From Streptomyces sp. CG4 (GTDB lineage Bacteria; Actinomycetota; Actinomycetes; Streptomycetales; Streptomycetaceae), in contig NZ_CP163525.1 of the NCBI RefSeq assembly GCF_041080655.1, positions 7,006,001-7,070,000 of the forward strand: a stretch of DNA of 64,000 bases, read 5' to 3'. Under the pieces are notes generated by a model. The model did no database searches and was not told where the DNA came from. It saw nothing but the letters and a program-made list of their open reading frames with translations. The position numbers and the translations under genes are program-made. Within the stretch, counting starts at the first letter, position 1. Each line of letters opens with the position of its first letter. Positions 34,155-42,426 of the stretch are shown here, piece by piece.

Positions 34155-35369
34155 GTGGACCGCTGCATCGTCCTGGTGGACGCCGGGTACCTGCTGGGAG
34201 CAGCCGCCAGCCTCCTCGCCGGTGAGCCCTCGCGGTCGCGGATCACCGTCGACCACACCGCGCTGATCCAGGCGCTGCGCGAACGCGCCGAGACGGAGAC
34301 CGAGCGCCCGCTGCTGCGCATCTACTGGTTCGACGGCGCCCCCGACCGCGTCCCCCAACCGGAGCATCGACGGCTGCGCGTGATGCCCCGCGTCACGGTC
34401 CGGCTCGGCGCCCTCACCCGCAGCGACGGACGCTGGGCGCAGAAGGGCGTCGACGCCGCCATGCACGCCGAGCTGACCGAGCTGGCCCGCAACCGCGCCT
34501 GCTCCGACGTCGTCCTCGTCACCGGCGACGGCGATCTGCTGCCCGGCATGATGGCCGCCAAGGAGCACGGCGTCGCCGTCCATCTGTGGGCCGTACAGGC
34601 CGCCGACGGCGACTACAACCAGTCCGAGGACCTGGTCGCCGAGGCCGACGAGCGGCGGGTCCTGGACCGCGCCTGGATCACCCAGGCCGTCCGCGCCAAG
34701 GAACTGACCAGCGTCTGCGCCCCGCCGCCCGTGCCGCGGCCCGAGATCGCCGCGATCCTGTCCGCGCCGCTGCCCGAGTCCGCGCTCGCCGCGGCGGCCG
34801 AGCGGCCGACCGACCAGGGCGCGCCCCCGGCGGCCGCCGCGGCGGGGAACGGCACCCAGGAGCGGGCCGCCGCCAAGGGCGTCCCCACCCCCAAGGACCT
34901 CGCCGCGCTGCGCGCCCCCGGCGCCCAGCCCGTACAGCACCCCGCGACCGCGACCCTGCGCTGGTCCTCCGACAAGGGCTGGGTGGACCGCCCGGGCGCC
35001 GTCACCGAGCCGCCCGAGGTCGCCGCCATGCCGACGCTCGCCCAGCTCACCACGGCCGAGCAGCGGTGGGCCGACCGCGAGGAGGACATCACCACGGTCG
35101 GCGGCGACCCGTACGAGGTGGGACAGGTCTTCGCCCGCCGCTGGATGTCCCGGCTCGGAGACCAGGGCCATCTGCAGAAACTCTCGCAGCTGTATCCGCG
35201 CATCCCGCACCGGATCGACGGAGAGCTGCTGCGGTACGCCGCGCGGTTCGGGCTGCTCGCCCACAAGGACGACCAGATCGACGAACACGACCGGTACGCC
35301 ATTCGGGCGGGGTTCTGGCGGGAGATCGACGTACCGGCCGCGGCGGAGAGCGCGCCCGCGCCGGAGTGA
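34155..35369 (+). CDS. NYN-domain (PIN-like) protein
   Basis: About 404 residues. The N-terminal NYN/DUF88 domain shows the acidic residues expected of a PIN-like nuclease: VLVDAGYLLGAAA, IYWFDGAP, KGVDAAMHAEL and VVLVTGDGDLLPG. A Pro/Ala-rich linker (about 195-300) leads to a C-terminal helical domain (VFARRWMSRLGDQGHL to LLAHKDDQ) that could be winged-helix. NYN proteins act on RNA, but the target here is unknown. GTG 34155 lies nine bases after GAGG; GTG 34146 is the alternative. Confidence 0.85.
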   Translation: MDRCIVLVDAGYLLGAAASLLAGEPSRSRITVDHTALIQALRERAETETERPLLRIYWFDGAPDRVPQPEHRRLRVMPRVTVRLGALTRSDGRWAQKGVDAAMHAELTELARNRACSDVVLVTGDGDLLPGMMAAKEHGVAVHLWAVQAADGDYNQSEDLVAEADERRVLDRAWITQAVRAKELTSVCAPPPVPRPEIAAILSAPLPESALAAAAERPTDQGAPPAAAAAGNGTQERAAAKGVPTPKDLAALRAPGAQPVQHPATATLRWSSDKGWVDRPGAVTEPPEVAAMPTLAQLTTAEQRWADREEDITTVGGDPYEVGQVFARRWMSRLGDQGHLQKLSQLYPRIPHRIDGELLRYAARFGLLAHKDDQIDEHDRYAIRAGFWREIDVPAAAESAPAPE

Positions 35370-35451
35370 GCGGCCGGGCACGCGGTGCCCGGGATGCTTA
35401 CCGTTCGCGTACGGACGTGGCCCCAACGGCGAGTAAAGGGCTCCGACCCCT

Positions 35452-35465
35452 TAGTCTCGTCCCTT
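35452..35465 (+). promoter_or_regulatory. Candidate -10 box for the ABC transporter genes
   Basis: TAGTCT (35452-35457) lies eight bases before the GTG, and there is no ribosome-binding site, consistent with a leaderless or nearly leaderless mRNA. No clear -35 box. Confidence 0.35.
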
Positions 35466-36479
35466 GTGAGTACGCGCGCGGCACAGGCACCTCGGCATGA
35501 CGAGGTCGTACGCGTACGCGGGCTCGGCAAGACCTATCCGGCCGTGAAAGGGCGGCGCGGTACGCCCGGCACCCCCGAGGTGCGGGCCACCGACGGGGTG
35601 GCGCTGGACGTGCGGCGCGGCGAGGTCTTCGGGCTGCTCGGGCCGAACGGCGCCGGCAAGTCCACCCTCGTACGACAGCTCACCGGGCTGCTCCGGCCGG
35701 ACAGCGGCAGCGTGGAGATCCTCGGGCACGACATCGTCCGGCACCCCGAACGGGCCGCGCGCCTCCTCGCCTACCTCGGTCAGGAGTCCTCCGCGCTGGA
35801 CGAGCTGACCGTCTCCCTCGCCTCCGAGACCACCGGACGCCTGCGCGGCCTGGACGTGACGCGGGCGCGGGCCGAGCGGGACGCCGTACTGGAGGAGCTG
35901 GGGCTCACGCCGATCGCCGGGCGGGCGCTGAAGAAGCTGTCCGGCGGGCAGCGCCGGCTCGCCTGTCTCGCCGCCGCCCTCGTCGGCGAGCGGCCGCTGC
36001 TCGTGCTGGACGAGCCGACCACCGGCATGGACCCGGTGGCCCGGCGCGCGGTCTGGGCGGCCGTGGACCGGCGGCGCGCCGAACGCGGTACGACCGTGCT
36101 GCTGGTCACCCACAACGTCATCGAGGCCGAGACCGTGCTCGACCGGGTCGCCGTGCTCGACCAGGGGCGGGTCATCGCCTGCGACACCCCCGCCGGGCTG
36201 AAGGAGCAGGTCGCCGACGAGGTGCGGGTCGAGCTGGTGTGGCGGGAGCGGGCGCCGCTGGAGGTGCCCGAGGTCGCCGCGCTGCGCGAGCGCGCCGCGG
36301 AGTCGGGACGGCGCTGGACGCTGCGGCTCGCCCCCGAGGAGGCCCGCGCCGTGGTCGCCACCGTGACCGGCGGGGCCGCCTTCGCCGCCCTGGACGACTT
36401 CACGCTCGCCACGCCCAGCCTGGAGGACGTCTACCTCGCGCTGGGCGGCGCGGCCCGGCAGGGGCTGGTGAAGGCGTGA
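35466..36479 (+). CDS. ABC transporter ATP-binding protein (ABC-2 exporter type)
   Basis: 337 residues. Walker A GPNGAGKST (near 63), Q-loop YLGQESSALDELTV, signature LSGGQRRLACLAAALVG and Walker B LLVLDEPTTGMDP are all intact, followed by the switch His in LLVTHNVIEAE. A C-terminal domain of about 90 residues is typical of drug or antibiotic exporters of the DrrA/CcmA group. The permease gene lies 97 bases downstream; the substrate is unknown. GTG 35466 is chosen because homology begins within 20 residues of it. Confidence 0.9.
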   Translation: MSTRAAQAPRHDEVVRVRGLGKTYPAVKGRRGTPGTPEVRATDGVALDVRRGEVFGLLGPNGAGKSTLVRQLTGLLRPDSGSVEILGHDIVRHPERAARLLAYLGQESSALDELTVSLASETTGRLRGLDVTRARAERDAVLEELGLTPIAGRALKKLSGGQRRLACLAAALVGERPLLVLDEPTTGMDPVARRAVWAAVDRRRAERGTTVLLVTHNVIEAETVLDRVAVLDQGRVIACDTPAGLKEQVADEVRVELVWRERAPLEVPEVAALRERAAESGRRWTLRLAPEEARAVVATVTGGAAFAALDDFTLATPSLEDVYLALGGAARQGLVKA

Positions 36480-36576
36480 GCGCGGCGGCCGTGCGATGCG
36501 TATGGGTCTGCGCGACTGTCGTAGGGAGCTACGCGACCGCGGCAGGGAATGCGGTAGGGAAGAGGAGCAGCTCGAC

Positions 36577-37398
36577 GTGAGTGTCGTACCCGCGGAGGTT
36601 CTGCCGGGCGGTTCCCCGGCCGTGCCCGAGACGGCACGGGCCGCGGCCGAACTCGGGCCGCCCGCACGGCTGTGGCCGTCGCTGGCCGCCGTCTACCGGG
36701 CACAGCTGTCCCGGGCCCGGGTGGCGCGGATCCCGCTGCTGTTCGTGGCCACCTTCCAGTCCGTCGGCATCACCGTGATGATGCGGGGCGTCGTGGACAG
36801 CGGCAGCGAGGCCGAGTCCGTGGTGGCGGGCTCGTCGGTGCTGGTCGTCGCGTATGTGGCCCTGAATCTGCTGTCGCAGTACTTCGGTCAGCTGCGGGCG
36901 AGCGGGGGCCTCGATCACTACGCCACCCTGCCGGTGCCGCCGGCCGCGGTGGTGCTGGGCGCGGCGGCGGCGTACGCCTCCTTCACCGTGCCGGGGACGC
37001 TGGTGACGGCCGTCTTCGGGTGCGTGCTGTTCGGGCTGCCGCTGTCCAACCTGTGGATCCTGGTGGCCGTGATCCCGCTCGCCGGGGCCGCGCTGTCCGG
37101 GTTGGGCGCCGCCTGCGGGCTGCTCGCGCCACGGCCCGAACTGGCCACGCTGCTCGGTCAGTTGGGCATGTCGGCGGCGCTGCTGCTGGGGGTGCTGCCG
37201 GCCGACCGGATGCCGGAGATCATCCGGCTGGCACGGGATCTGCTGCCGTCGACCTACGGTGTGGAGGCCTACGCCCGGACCTTCGGGGCCCACCCGGACT
37301 GGGCCGTCGTCCTGGTCGACCTGGGGGTGTGCGCGGGTGTCGGGGTGGTCTCGCTGGCCGTGGCGACCTGGGCGTACCGCCGGGCGGCCGTCCGGTGA
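36577..37398 (+). CDS. ABC-2 type transporter permease
   Basis: Membrane subunit pairing with the ATPase just upstream. 273 residues from GTG 36577, with about six hydrophobic helices from residue 45 on and the loop YFGQLRASGGLDHYATLPVP typical of ABC-2 permeases. GAGGAG nine bases upstream supports this start; an ATG at 36496 would add 27 residues. The last 30 residues form a membrane helix and a short Arg-rich tail. No substrate can be assigned. Confidence 0.85.
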   Translation: MSVVPAEVLPGGSPAVPETARAAAELGPPARLWPSLAAVYRAQLSRARVARIPLLFVATFQSVGITVMMRGVVDSGSEAESVVAGSSVLVVAYVALNLLSQYFGQLRASGGLDHYATLPVPPAAVVLGAAAAYASFTVPGTLVTAVFGCVLFGLPLSNLWILVAVIPLAGAALSGLGAACGLLAPRPELATLLGQLGMSAALLLGVLPADRMPEIIRLARDLLPSTYGVEAYARTFGAHPDWAVVLVDLGVCAGVGVVSLAVATWAYRRAAVR

Positions 37399-37432
37399 CG
37401 CGGCGCACAGCGCGACCTGGCACGATGTCAGG

Positions 37433-38080
37433 ATGACCGCACCGCTGACTCCGCCACCGCCACCGCACGACGACTCCCCGCACCAGGTCTGGCAGGCGTC
37501 GCCGCCTGCCGGGGCGCAGGAGGGGGGCAGCTATGAACAGGACGGCCCCGGGATGAAGACCGAACTGCGGGAGGCCGCCGTGATCACGGTGGCCGTGGCC
37601 TTGGGCGGGGTGCTGCTGGGGCTGCTGTGGTGGTGGCTGGCGCCGCATGTGCCGCTGGTCGGCGACCAGGTCGACAAGAACTGGGTCGTCTACCTCAAGG
37701 ACAGCGAAGGGGAACAGGCGATAGGCGTGGACGGTACGTTCACCCTGCTGGGGCTCGCCTTCGGGGTCGTCAGCGCGGTGGTGGTCTTTCTGCTGCGGCG
37801 GCGTGGGGGCGTGCCGGTCGTGGTGGCGCTGGGGCTCGGCGCGCTGCTCGGCTCGGTGCTGGCGTGGCGGCTGGGGGTGTGGCTGGGTCCCGAGTCCGAC
37901 GTGCTCGCGCATGCGAAGGCGGTGGGCAAGGGGGTTGCCTTCTCCGCGCCGTTGAAGCTTTCGGCGAAGGGGGCGCTGCTGGCCTGGCCGTTGGGCGCGC
38001 TGGTGGTCCACCTCGGGCTCACGGCGCTGTTCGGACCCCGGGACCCCGAGCCCGAGCTGCCGTATCCGCACCAGGCGTAG
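37433..38080 (+). CDS. Membrane protein, DUF2567-like
   Basis: 215 residues: a Pro/His/Gln-rich cytoplasmic tail of about 40, then about four hydrophobic helices (near 48-68, 100-122, 128-146 and 186-202), with VDKNWVVYLKDSEGEQAIG in the first outer loop. It resembles actinobacterial DUF2567 proteins, but the match is from memory. CACGAT lies six bases upstream of the ATG and could be a -10 box. Function unknown. Confidence 0.7.
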   Translation: MTAPLTPPPPPHDDSPHQVWQASPPAGAQEGGSYEQDGPGMKTELREAAVITVAVALGGVLLGLLWWWLAPHVPLVGDQVDKNWVVYLKDSEGEQAIGVDGTFTLLGLAFGVVSAVVVFLLRRRGGVPVVVALGLGALLGSVLAWRLGVWLGPESDVLAHAKAVGKGVAFSAPLKLSAKGALLAWPLGALVVHLGLTALFGPRDPEPELPYPHQA

Positions 38081-38117
38081 CCGCCGCCCGTCAGCCGCTG
38101 CGGGCAGGCGTCCGTCG

Positions 38118-38618
38118 TCAGCCTCGCCCGATGGGTGCCAGTACGGCGCTCGTCAGCTGTGCCAGGTCTCCCGGGGACAATTCCACCTCCAGGCCCCGGC
38201 GCCCCGCCGACACGCAGATCGTCTCGTGCGCCTTCGCCGAGTCGTCCAGGACGGTCGGCAGCCTCTTGCGCTGGCCGAGCGGCGAGATGCCGCCCCGCAC
38301 ATACCCGGTGGTCCGCTCCGCCAGGGCCGGGTCCGCCATCGTCGCTCGTTTGCCGCCCACCGCCGCTGCCAGGGCCTTCAGGTCCAGGGAGCCGGAGACC
38401 GGGACCACGGCCACGGTCAGGGCGCCGTCGACGTCGGCCACCAGGGTCTTGAAGACGCGGTCGGGGGAGACGCCCATGGCCTCCGCGGCCTCCTCGCCGT
38501 AGGAGGGGTGGGCGGGGTCGTGGTCGTAGGCGTGGACCGTGAAATCCACGCCGGCCGATGCGAGGGCGACCGTCGCGGGGGTGCCCCCGGACTGCTGTTT
38601 CTTCGGCTTCTTCGCCAT
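38118..38618 (-). CDS. ybaK: YbaK/EbsC-type aminoacyl-tRNA deacylase
   Basis: Frees mischarged Cys-tRNA-Pro or related tRNAs in trans, acting as an editing factor. 166 residues forming one YbaK domain: YDHDPAHPSYGEEAA, RVFKTLVADVDGALTVAVVPV, LAAAVGGKRATMADPALAERTTGYVRGGISPLG, which contains the catalytic Lys and GGISP loop, and ICVSAGRRGLEVELSPGDL. A Lys-rich N-terminus precedes it. The ribosome-binding site GAGGAAG lies next to the 13-base tandem repeats between this gene and the LON-domain gene. Confidence 0.9.
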   Translation of the reverse strand: MAKKPKKQQSGGTPATVALASAGVDFTVHAYDHDPAHPSYGEEAAEAMGVSPDRVFKTLVADVDGALTVAVVPVSGSLDLKALAAAVGGKRATMADPALAERTTGYVRGGISPLGQRKRLPTVLDDSAKAHETICVSAGRRGLEVELSPGDLAQLTSAVLAPIGRG

Positions 38619-38627
38619 CCGTCTTCC

Positions 38628-38679
38628 TCAGCCGTCGTTCTCAGCCGTCGTTCTCAGCCGTCGTTCTCAGCCGTCGTTC
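38628..38679 (-). repeat. Four perfect 13-base tandem repeats between the LON-domain gene and ybaK
   Basis: The unit TGAGAACGACGGC (- strand) occurs four times without a mismatch. The first copy begins directly after the LON-domain stop codon region. A degenerate fifth copy, TGAGGAAGACGG, contains the ybaK ribosome-binding site. Each copy starts with TGA. Confidence 0.92.
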
Positions 38680-39420
38680 TCAGTTCAGGCTCGTCGGCGC
38701 CCGGGTCAGCTCGAACGCGGGCAGCGACGGCAGACTACGGATGATCGCCGTCTCGGCGCGAAGGAGTTTCAGCTCGTCACGGAGCCGGGACGCGGTGTCG
38801 GGCGCCTGCAGCAGCCGCTGCTTGGTCGGGGTGTCGTGCACCATCGCCGCCGCCACCAGGTAGGAGACCACCGAGGGGTCGTCCGGCAGGTCCGCGCCCG
38901 TCGACAGCGAGCGCTCGCGGGCGCCCGCCAGGCGCTTCTGGTACTGGCGGAAGGAGCGCAGCACCCCCTCGGCCAGTGCGCCCGCCTCGTCGCCCGGCTC
39001 CTCCGGCAGTTCCTCCAGCTCCGCCGTCAGGAACGGTCCGGACGCGTCGACGGAGACCAGCCGTACCCGGGTCGTGCCCGTCGCCAGCACCTCGAACGTG
39101 CCGTCGGCCCGCTCCCGGATGGTCGCCGCGTCCGCCACACAGCCCACCCCGTGGAAGGACTTGAGCGGCTCCGGGCCGAAGCCCGCGGCCGGTCCCCGTG
39201 CGGGCTGGGCCGTGGGATCCGGCATGCCGGGGGCGCTCGGTGCCACCTCGTGGCCGTCGCGGATGGCCACGACGGCGAACCGGCGCGGCTCGTCCTCCGG
39301 TGTCTTGAGCAGCTCGCGCATCATCGCGCGATAGCGCTCCTCGAAGATGTTCAACGGCAGCACGAGCCCCGGGAACAGCACCGTGTTCAGCGGGAAGAGC
39401 GGGAGACGGGCGGTGGTCAC
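38680..39420 (-). CDS. Stand-alone LON substrate-binding domain protein
   Basis: 246 residues matching only the N-terminal (PUA-like) domain of Lon protease, without ATPase or protease parts. It starts RLPLFPLNTVLFPGLVLPLNIFEERY, has the GVGCVADAATI and FEVLATGTTRVRLV strands, and ends in a helical bundle. Such proteins may bind unfolded or damaged proteins; the role is unknown. GTG start at 39420 with TGAGG upstream. It lies 11 bases after the preceding - strand gene. Confidence 0.88.
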   Translation of the reverse strand: MTTARLPLFPLNTVLFPGLVLPLNIFEERYRAMMRELLKTPEDEPRRFAVVAIRDGHEVAPSAPGMPDPTAQPARGPAAGFGPEPLKSFHGVGCVADAATIRERADGTFEVLATGTTRVRLVSVDASGPFLTAELEELPEEPGDEAGALAEGVLRSFRQYQKRLAGARERSLSTGADLPDDPSVVSYLVAAAMVHDTPTKQRLLQAPDTASRLRDELKLLRAETAIIRSLPSLPAFELTRAPTSLN

Positions 39421-39431
39421 GACGCCTCAGC

Positions 39432-40520
39432 CTAGTGGTCGTCGGCGCGGGCGTGTCCGCCATGCCCGCCGAGCAGGGCCGGGGACCAGGTCAGCAGACC
39501 CGCGGGGACCGGCCCGGGACCGGCCGTCAGCAGGTGCTCGCGCAGCTGCAGGAAGTGGCCGAGCGGGTCGTCGGAGAACCGGTCCCACGGAAAGGAGGTG
39601 GCGTACGGGCCGATCAGGCGCAGCTGCGCGCGGGCGTCCTCCCAGCGGTCCAGGCGGAGCAGGACGTACAGGAGCTTGTTGCGGATCTCGGCGGGCCACG
39701 GGTCGGCCACCGGGAAACGGGCGGACAGCGCGAGCGCCCGGTCGGCGGCGGCGTCCAGCCGGGCGCGCGGGACCTCGGGGCCGCAGCCGTCGGTCAGAAA
39801 GCCGAGGGCCGCCCGGGCCGGCAGGGCCTGTACGAGCGAGTCGGCCGGGGCGTCCTGCGCGGCCCGGTCGGCGAAGTCGAGGCACTCGCGGTGCGAGGCA
39901 CGGGGGGTGTGCGGGGTGTCTCCCCACAGGACACAGCAGGCGTCGGCCAGATAGCGCAGCGCGGCCACATGGCAGCCGTAGTGGTGCGGGGCGCGCCGGA
40001 CGGCCGCCGCCCACAGTTCCTCGAAGTACCGGTGACCGGCCCGCGAGCCGCGCGCGTGGTCCAGCGCGATCCGCCAGGGCACCGGGTCGCGGTCGTCGGC
40101 GCGGGCGGCGGCGGTGATGAGGGGGCTCACCTCGCGCAGCAGCTCGGCGCGGGCCGGCGAGGGCCATACGCGGTCCACCGCCAGCTGCGCCCCGACCAGC
40201 AGGGCACCGGGGTCCTGCGGGGCGGTCGTGCGCCAGGCCTCGAACCACTCGGGGCGCGAGCAGGCGAACGCGGCCAGGCGCCGTACGTACCGGTCGTGGT
40301 TCTCCCAGGCCGCCGCGGCGCGGGTGGCGGCCAGCAGGCAGGCCGCGGCCTCGTGATCGCCCCGGCCGGCCGCGACCAGCGCGGGCGAGAGCCGGTCGTC
40401 GGGCGCGTCGAGCACGGCCTCGTCCCCGGCCACGGACCGGCCGGGGACGAGGTGTGCGGAGCGTTTGGTCATCCGCGTGGGGCGGATGAACGAGGGCAGC
40501 GAAGCCATGGTGCCGACCAT
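39432..40520 (-). CDS. Hypothetical helical-repeat protein
   Basis: About 362 residues, Ala/Arg-rich and mostly helical, with TPR-like features such as ACLLAATRAAAAWENHDRYV and LLVLLRLDRWEDARAQLRL-like segments. No signal peptide or membrane segment. Streptomyces homologues are annotated only as hypothetical. The start is uncertain: ATG 40520, ATG 40508, or further upstream; none has a strong ribosome-binding site. It probably heads the operon with the LON-domain gene and ybaK. Confidence 0.65.
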   Translation of the reverse strand: MVGTMASLPSFIRPTRMTKRSAHLVPGRSVAGDEAVLDAPDDRLSPALVAAGRGDHEAAACLLAATRAAAAWENHDRYVRRLAAFACSRPEWFEAWRTTAPQDPGALLVGAQLAVDRVWPSPARAELLREVSPLITAAARADDRDPVPWRIALDHARGSRAGHRYFEELWAAAVRRAPHHYGCHVAALRYLADACCVLWGDTPHTPRASHRECLDFADRAAQDAPADSLVQALPARAALGFLTDGCGPEVPRARLDAAADRALALSARFPVADPWPAEIRNKLLYVLLRLDRWEDARAQLRLIGPYATSFPWDRFSDDPLGHFLQLREHLLTAGPGPVPAGLLTWSPALLGGHGGHARADDH

Positions 40521-40679
40521 TGAAAGGCCCAGGTCGGCAGCGCGCCAGAGGCTTCGGGTAAGTCGCGGAAAGTTGTACGGCCATGGGTCAAGGCCCGGTA
40601 AAAGGTGACTGTTCGGCTTTTGTGCGGCGACAGCGCGGAAAACGCGATCTCTGGGCAAAAACGGGGCAGTTGCGCCCCA

Positions 40680-42257
40680 TCAGCCCCGCCGGAGCAACCG
40701 CGTCGCCCCCGCCGCCACCGTCGTCGCCAGGATCCAGCCGATCAGGATCATCGCGGCCGCCAGCCACTGCCAGACGCCGCGCAGCTGCCACTGGCCGGTC
40801 TGGCCCAGGTCGATCACCGGCAGCAGCAGGTCCAGGGTGAACAGGGCCGGGCTCCAGTACGGATGGCCGTCATGGTTCATCGGCGGATGGTCCGCGTGCG
40901 CGAACGCCAGCGTCCCCGCCGCCCACAGCACCGCCATCCACACCGCGGCCCGGCCCGGCCGGTAGCCGTAGGCCACCGTCCAGTCCTGGACGTACCCCCA
41001 GAACTTGCCGGCCAGCGGCAGCGTCTCGCGGCGCCGGCGCTGCTTGGCGAGCAGCACCTCGCGCGCGTCCTCGTCCTCCCCGGCCGCCCGCAGCACCGCC
41101 GCCAGCCGCTCGTACGGCTCCGGGGCGTACTCGGCGGTGGCCGCCGCCACCCAGTCCAGCCGGCCGGTCAGCGGGAACGGGCCGCGCGGGACGAGGTTCT
41201 CGTACACGAAGCCGCCCATGTGCAGATTGCCGGGGCCGGGCCAGCTCGCCGCCCGGTCCACCAGGCTGACGATCCGCGCGCCGGACAGCACCACCTTGCC
41301 GCGCTGCGACATGTCCCCGAGGAAGCGCAGCTCCGAGGCGTGCACCCGGCGCAGCGACAGCTCCTGGTCGTCGCCGAGGGTGAACCGGGCCCGCTCGCAG
41401 TCGACGGCGTCCCCGAACCGCCCGTCGTCCAGGCGCAGCCCGCCCCGGCACTCGAAGCGCTGGATCCGCGTCCCGCGCGCCGGGGTCGTGCCGCTCAGCA
41501 GCGGGCTGCCCACGCCGGCCGGGGTGAGATACAGGGTGCGCTCGACCGTCAGCTGGGGTGCGTTCAGGGCGTAGCGGGAGTACGGGTTGTCCAGCATCGC
41601 GCCGCGCAGACTGAGCGACACGCCGACCTTGGCGCCGCGCAGCCGCAGCTCGCCGTGCGACTCCAGCATCTCCGCCTGCAGGTCCTGGCCGACGGTCAGG
41701 CCGTCCCCGGCGATCGAGCGCCCGCTGCGGTCCCGGTACACGACCGCCTGGTTGAGCATGAGATCGGTGCCGATGTGCGCGTCGGTCAGCCGCACCCCGT
41801 TCTGGAAGCGGCAGCGCGCCAGATGCAGATCGCCCTCGGTGTGCACCCGGGCCGCCTCCAGCCGGGGCACCGCGCAGTCCACCATCCGCAGCGTCGTGAA
41901 CCGGGCCTCCGGCAGCAGCACCTGGTCGTCGAAGCGGCAGCCGCGCAGCTCGACGTACGGCCGCACCGCGCCGCCGGCGAGGTCCAGCGTGCCGGTGATC
42001 CGCACGCCGGTCAGCTTCAGCGAGGACACCCGGCCCGCGAGCGCGGGCGGGCCGTCCAGCAGCAGCCAGGCCACGATCCGGGCCCGCACCGCGCGCTCCG
42101 GGCCCCAGGGGTGGCCGCCGTGCGGATCGTCCACGACGGTGTCGCCGCTGCTCAGGTCGTACACACTGCCGTTGCGGAAGGCCTGCCACATGCCCGCCTC
42201 GGCCGCGGTCAGCTCGTCCGGCAGGTCCCCGGTGCCGACACCGGCCCCCTCGGTCAC
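40680..42257 (-). CDS. Membrane-anchored beta-helix-like protein
   Basis: 525 residues. Residues about 60-400 form regularly spaced short beta segments (LKLTGVRITGTLDLAGG, VELRGCRFDDQVLLPEA, LHLARCRFQNGVRL and so on), like a pentapeptide-repeat or bactofilin-type right-handed beta helix. The C-terminal 120 residues carry a cytoplasmic helix rich in Arg and Glu and about three membrane helices, ending ATRLLRRG. GTG 42257 is chosen for the AGGAGAAGGA just upstream. Function unknown. Divergent from the his operon. Confidence 0.75.
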   Translation of the reverse strand: MTEGAGVGTGDLPDELTAAEAGMWQAFRNGSVYDLSSGDTVVDDPHGGHPWGPERAVRARIVAWLLLDGPPALAGRVSSLKLTGVRITGTLDLAGGAVRPYVELRGCRFDDQVLLPEARFTTLRMVDCAVPRLEAARVHTEGDLHLARCRFQNGVRLTDAHIGTDLMLNQAVVYRDRSGRSIAGDGLTVGQDLQAEMLESHGELRLRGAKVGVSLSLRGAMLDNPYSRYALNAPQLTVERTLYLTPAGVGSPLLSGTTPARGTRIQRFECRGGLRLDDGRFGDAVDCERARFTLGDDQELSLRRVHASELRFLGDMSQRGKVVLSGARIVSLVDRAASWPGPGNLHMGGFVYENLVPRGPFPLTGRLDWVAAATAEYAPEPYERLAAVLRAAGEDEDAREVLLAKQRRRRETLPLAGKFWGYVQDWTVAYGYRPGRAAVWMAVLWAAGTLAFAHADHPPMNHDGHPYWSPALFTLDLLLPVIDLGQTGQWQLRGVWQWLAAAMILIGWILATTVAAGATRLLRRG

Positions 42258-42413
42258 CGCTGTTCCTTCTCCTCCGCTGGTCAGGGGTCTCGTACAACCG
42301 TTCATGCCCGCTCAGTGACTGCTGGAACACTAGAGGTGAAGGAGATCTTCCGAGTTCGGCCACGTTCTGTATCAGCCATTGATACGCGCCGACGATTCGA
42401 GACGGCGGTCTGC

Positions 42414-42426
42414 CAGAATTGAGACC
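42414..42426 (+). promoter_or_regulatory. Candidate -10 box of the his operon
   Basis: CAGAAT (42414-42419) lies seven bases before the hisD GTG. There is no ribosome-binding site, so the mRNA may be leaderless. TTGATA at 42379 is too far upstream (29 bases) to be its -35 box. Confidence 0.3.

Noticed and set aside
38628..38679. Repeat array as a CRISPR
   Set aside because: Units are 13 bases and directly adjacent, with no spacers and no cas genes.
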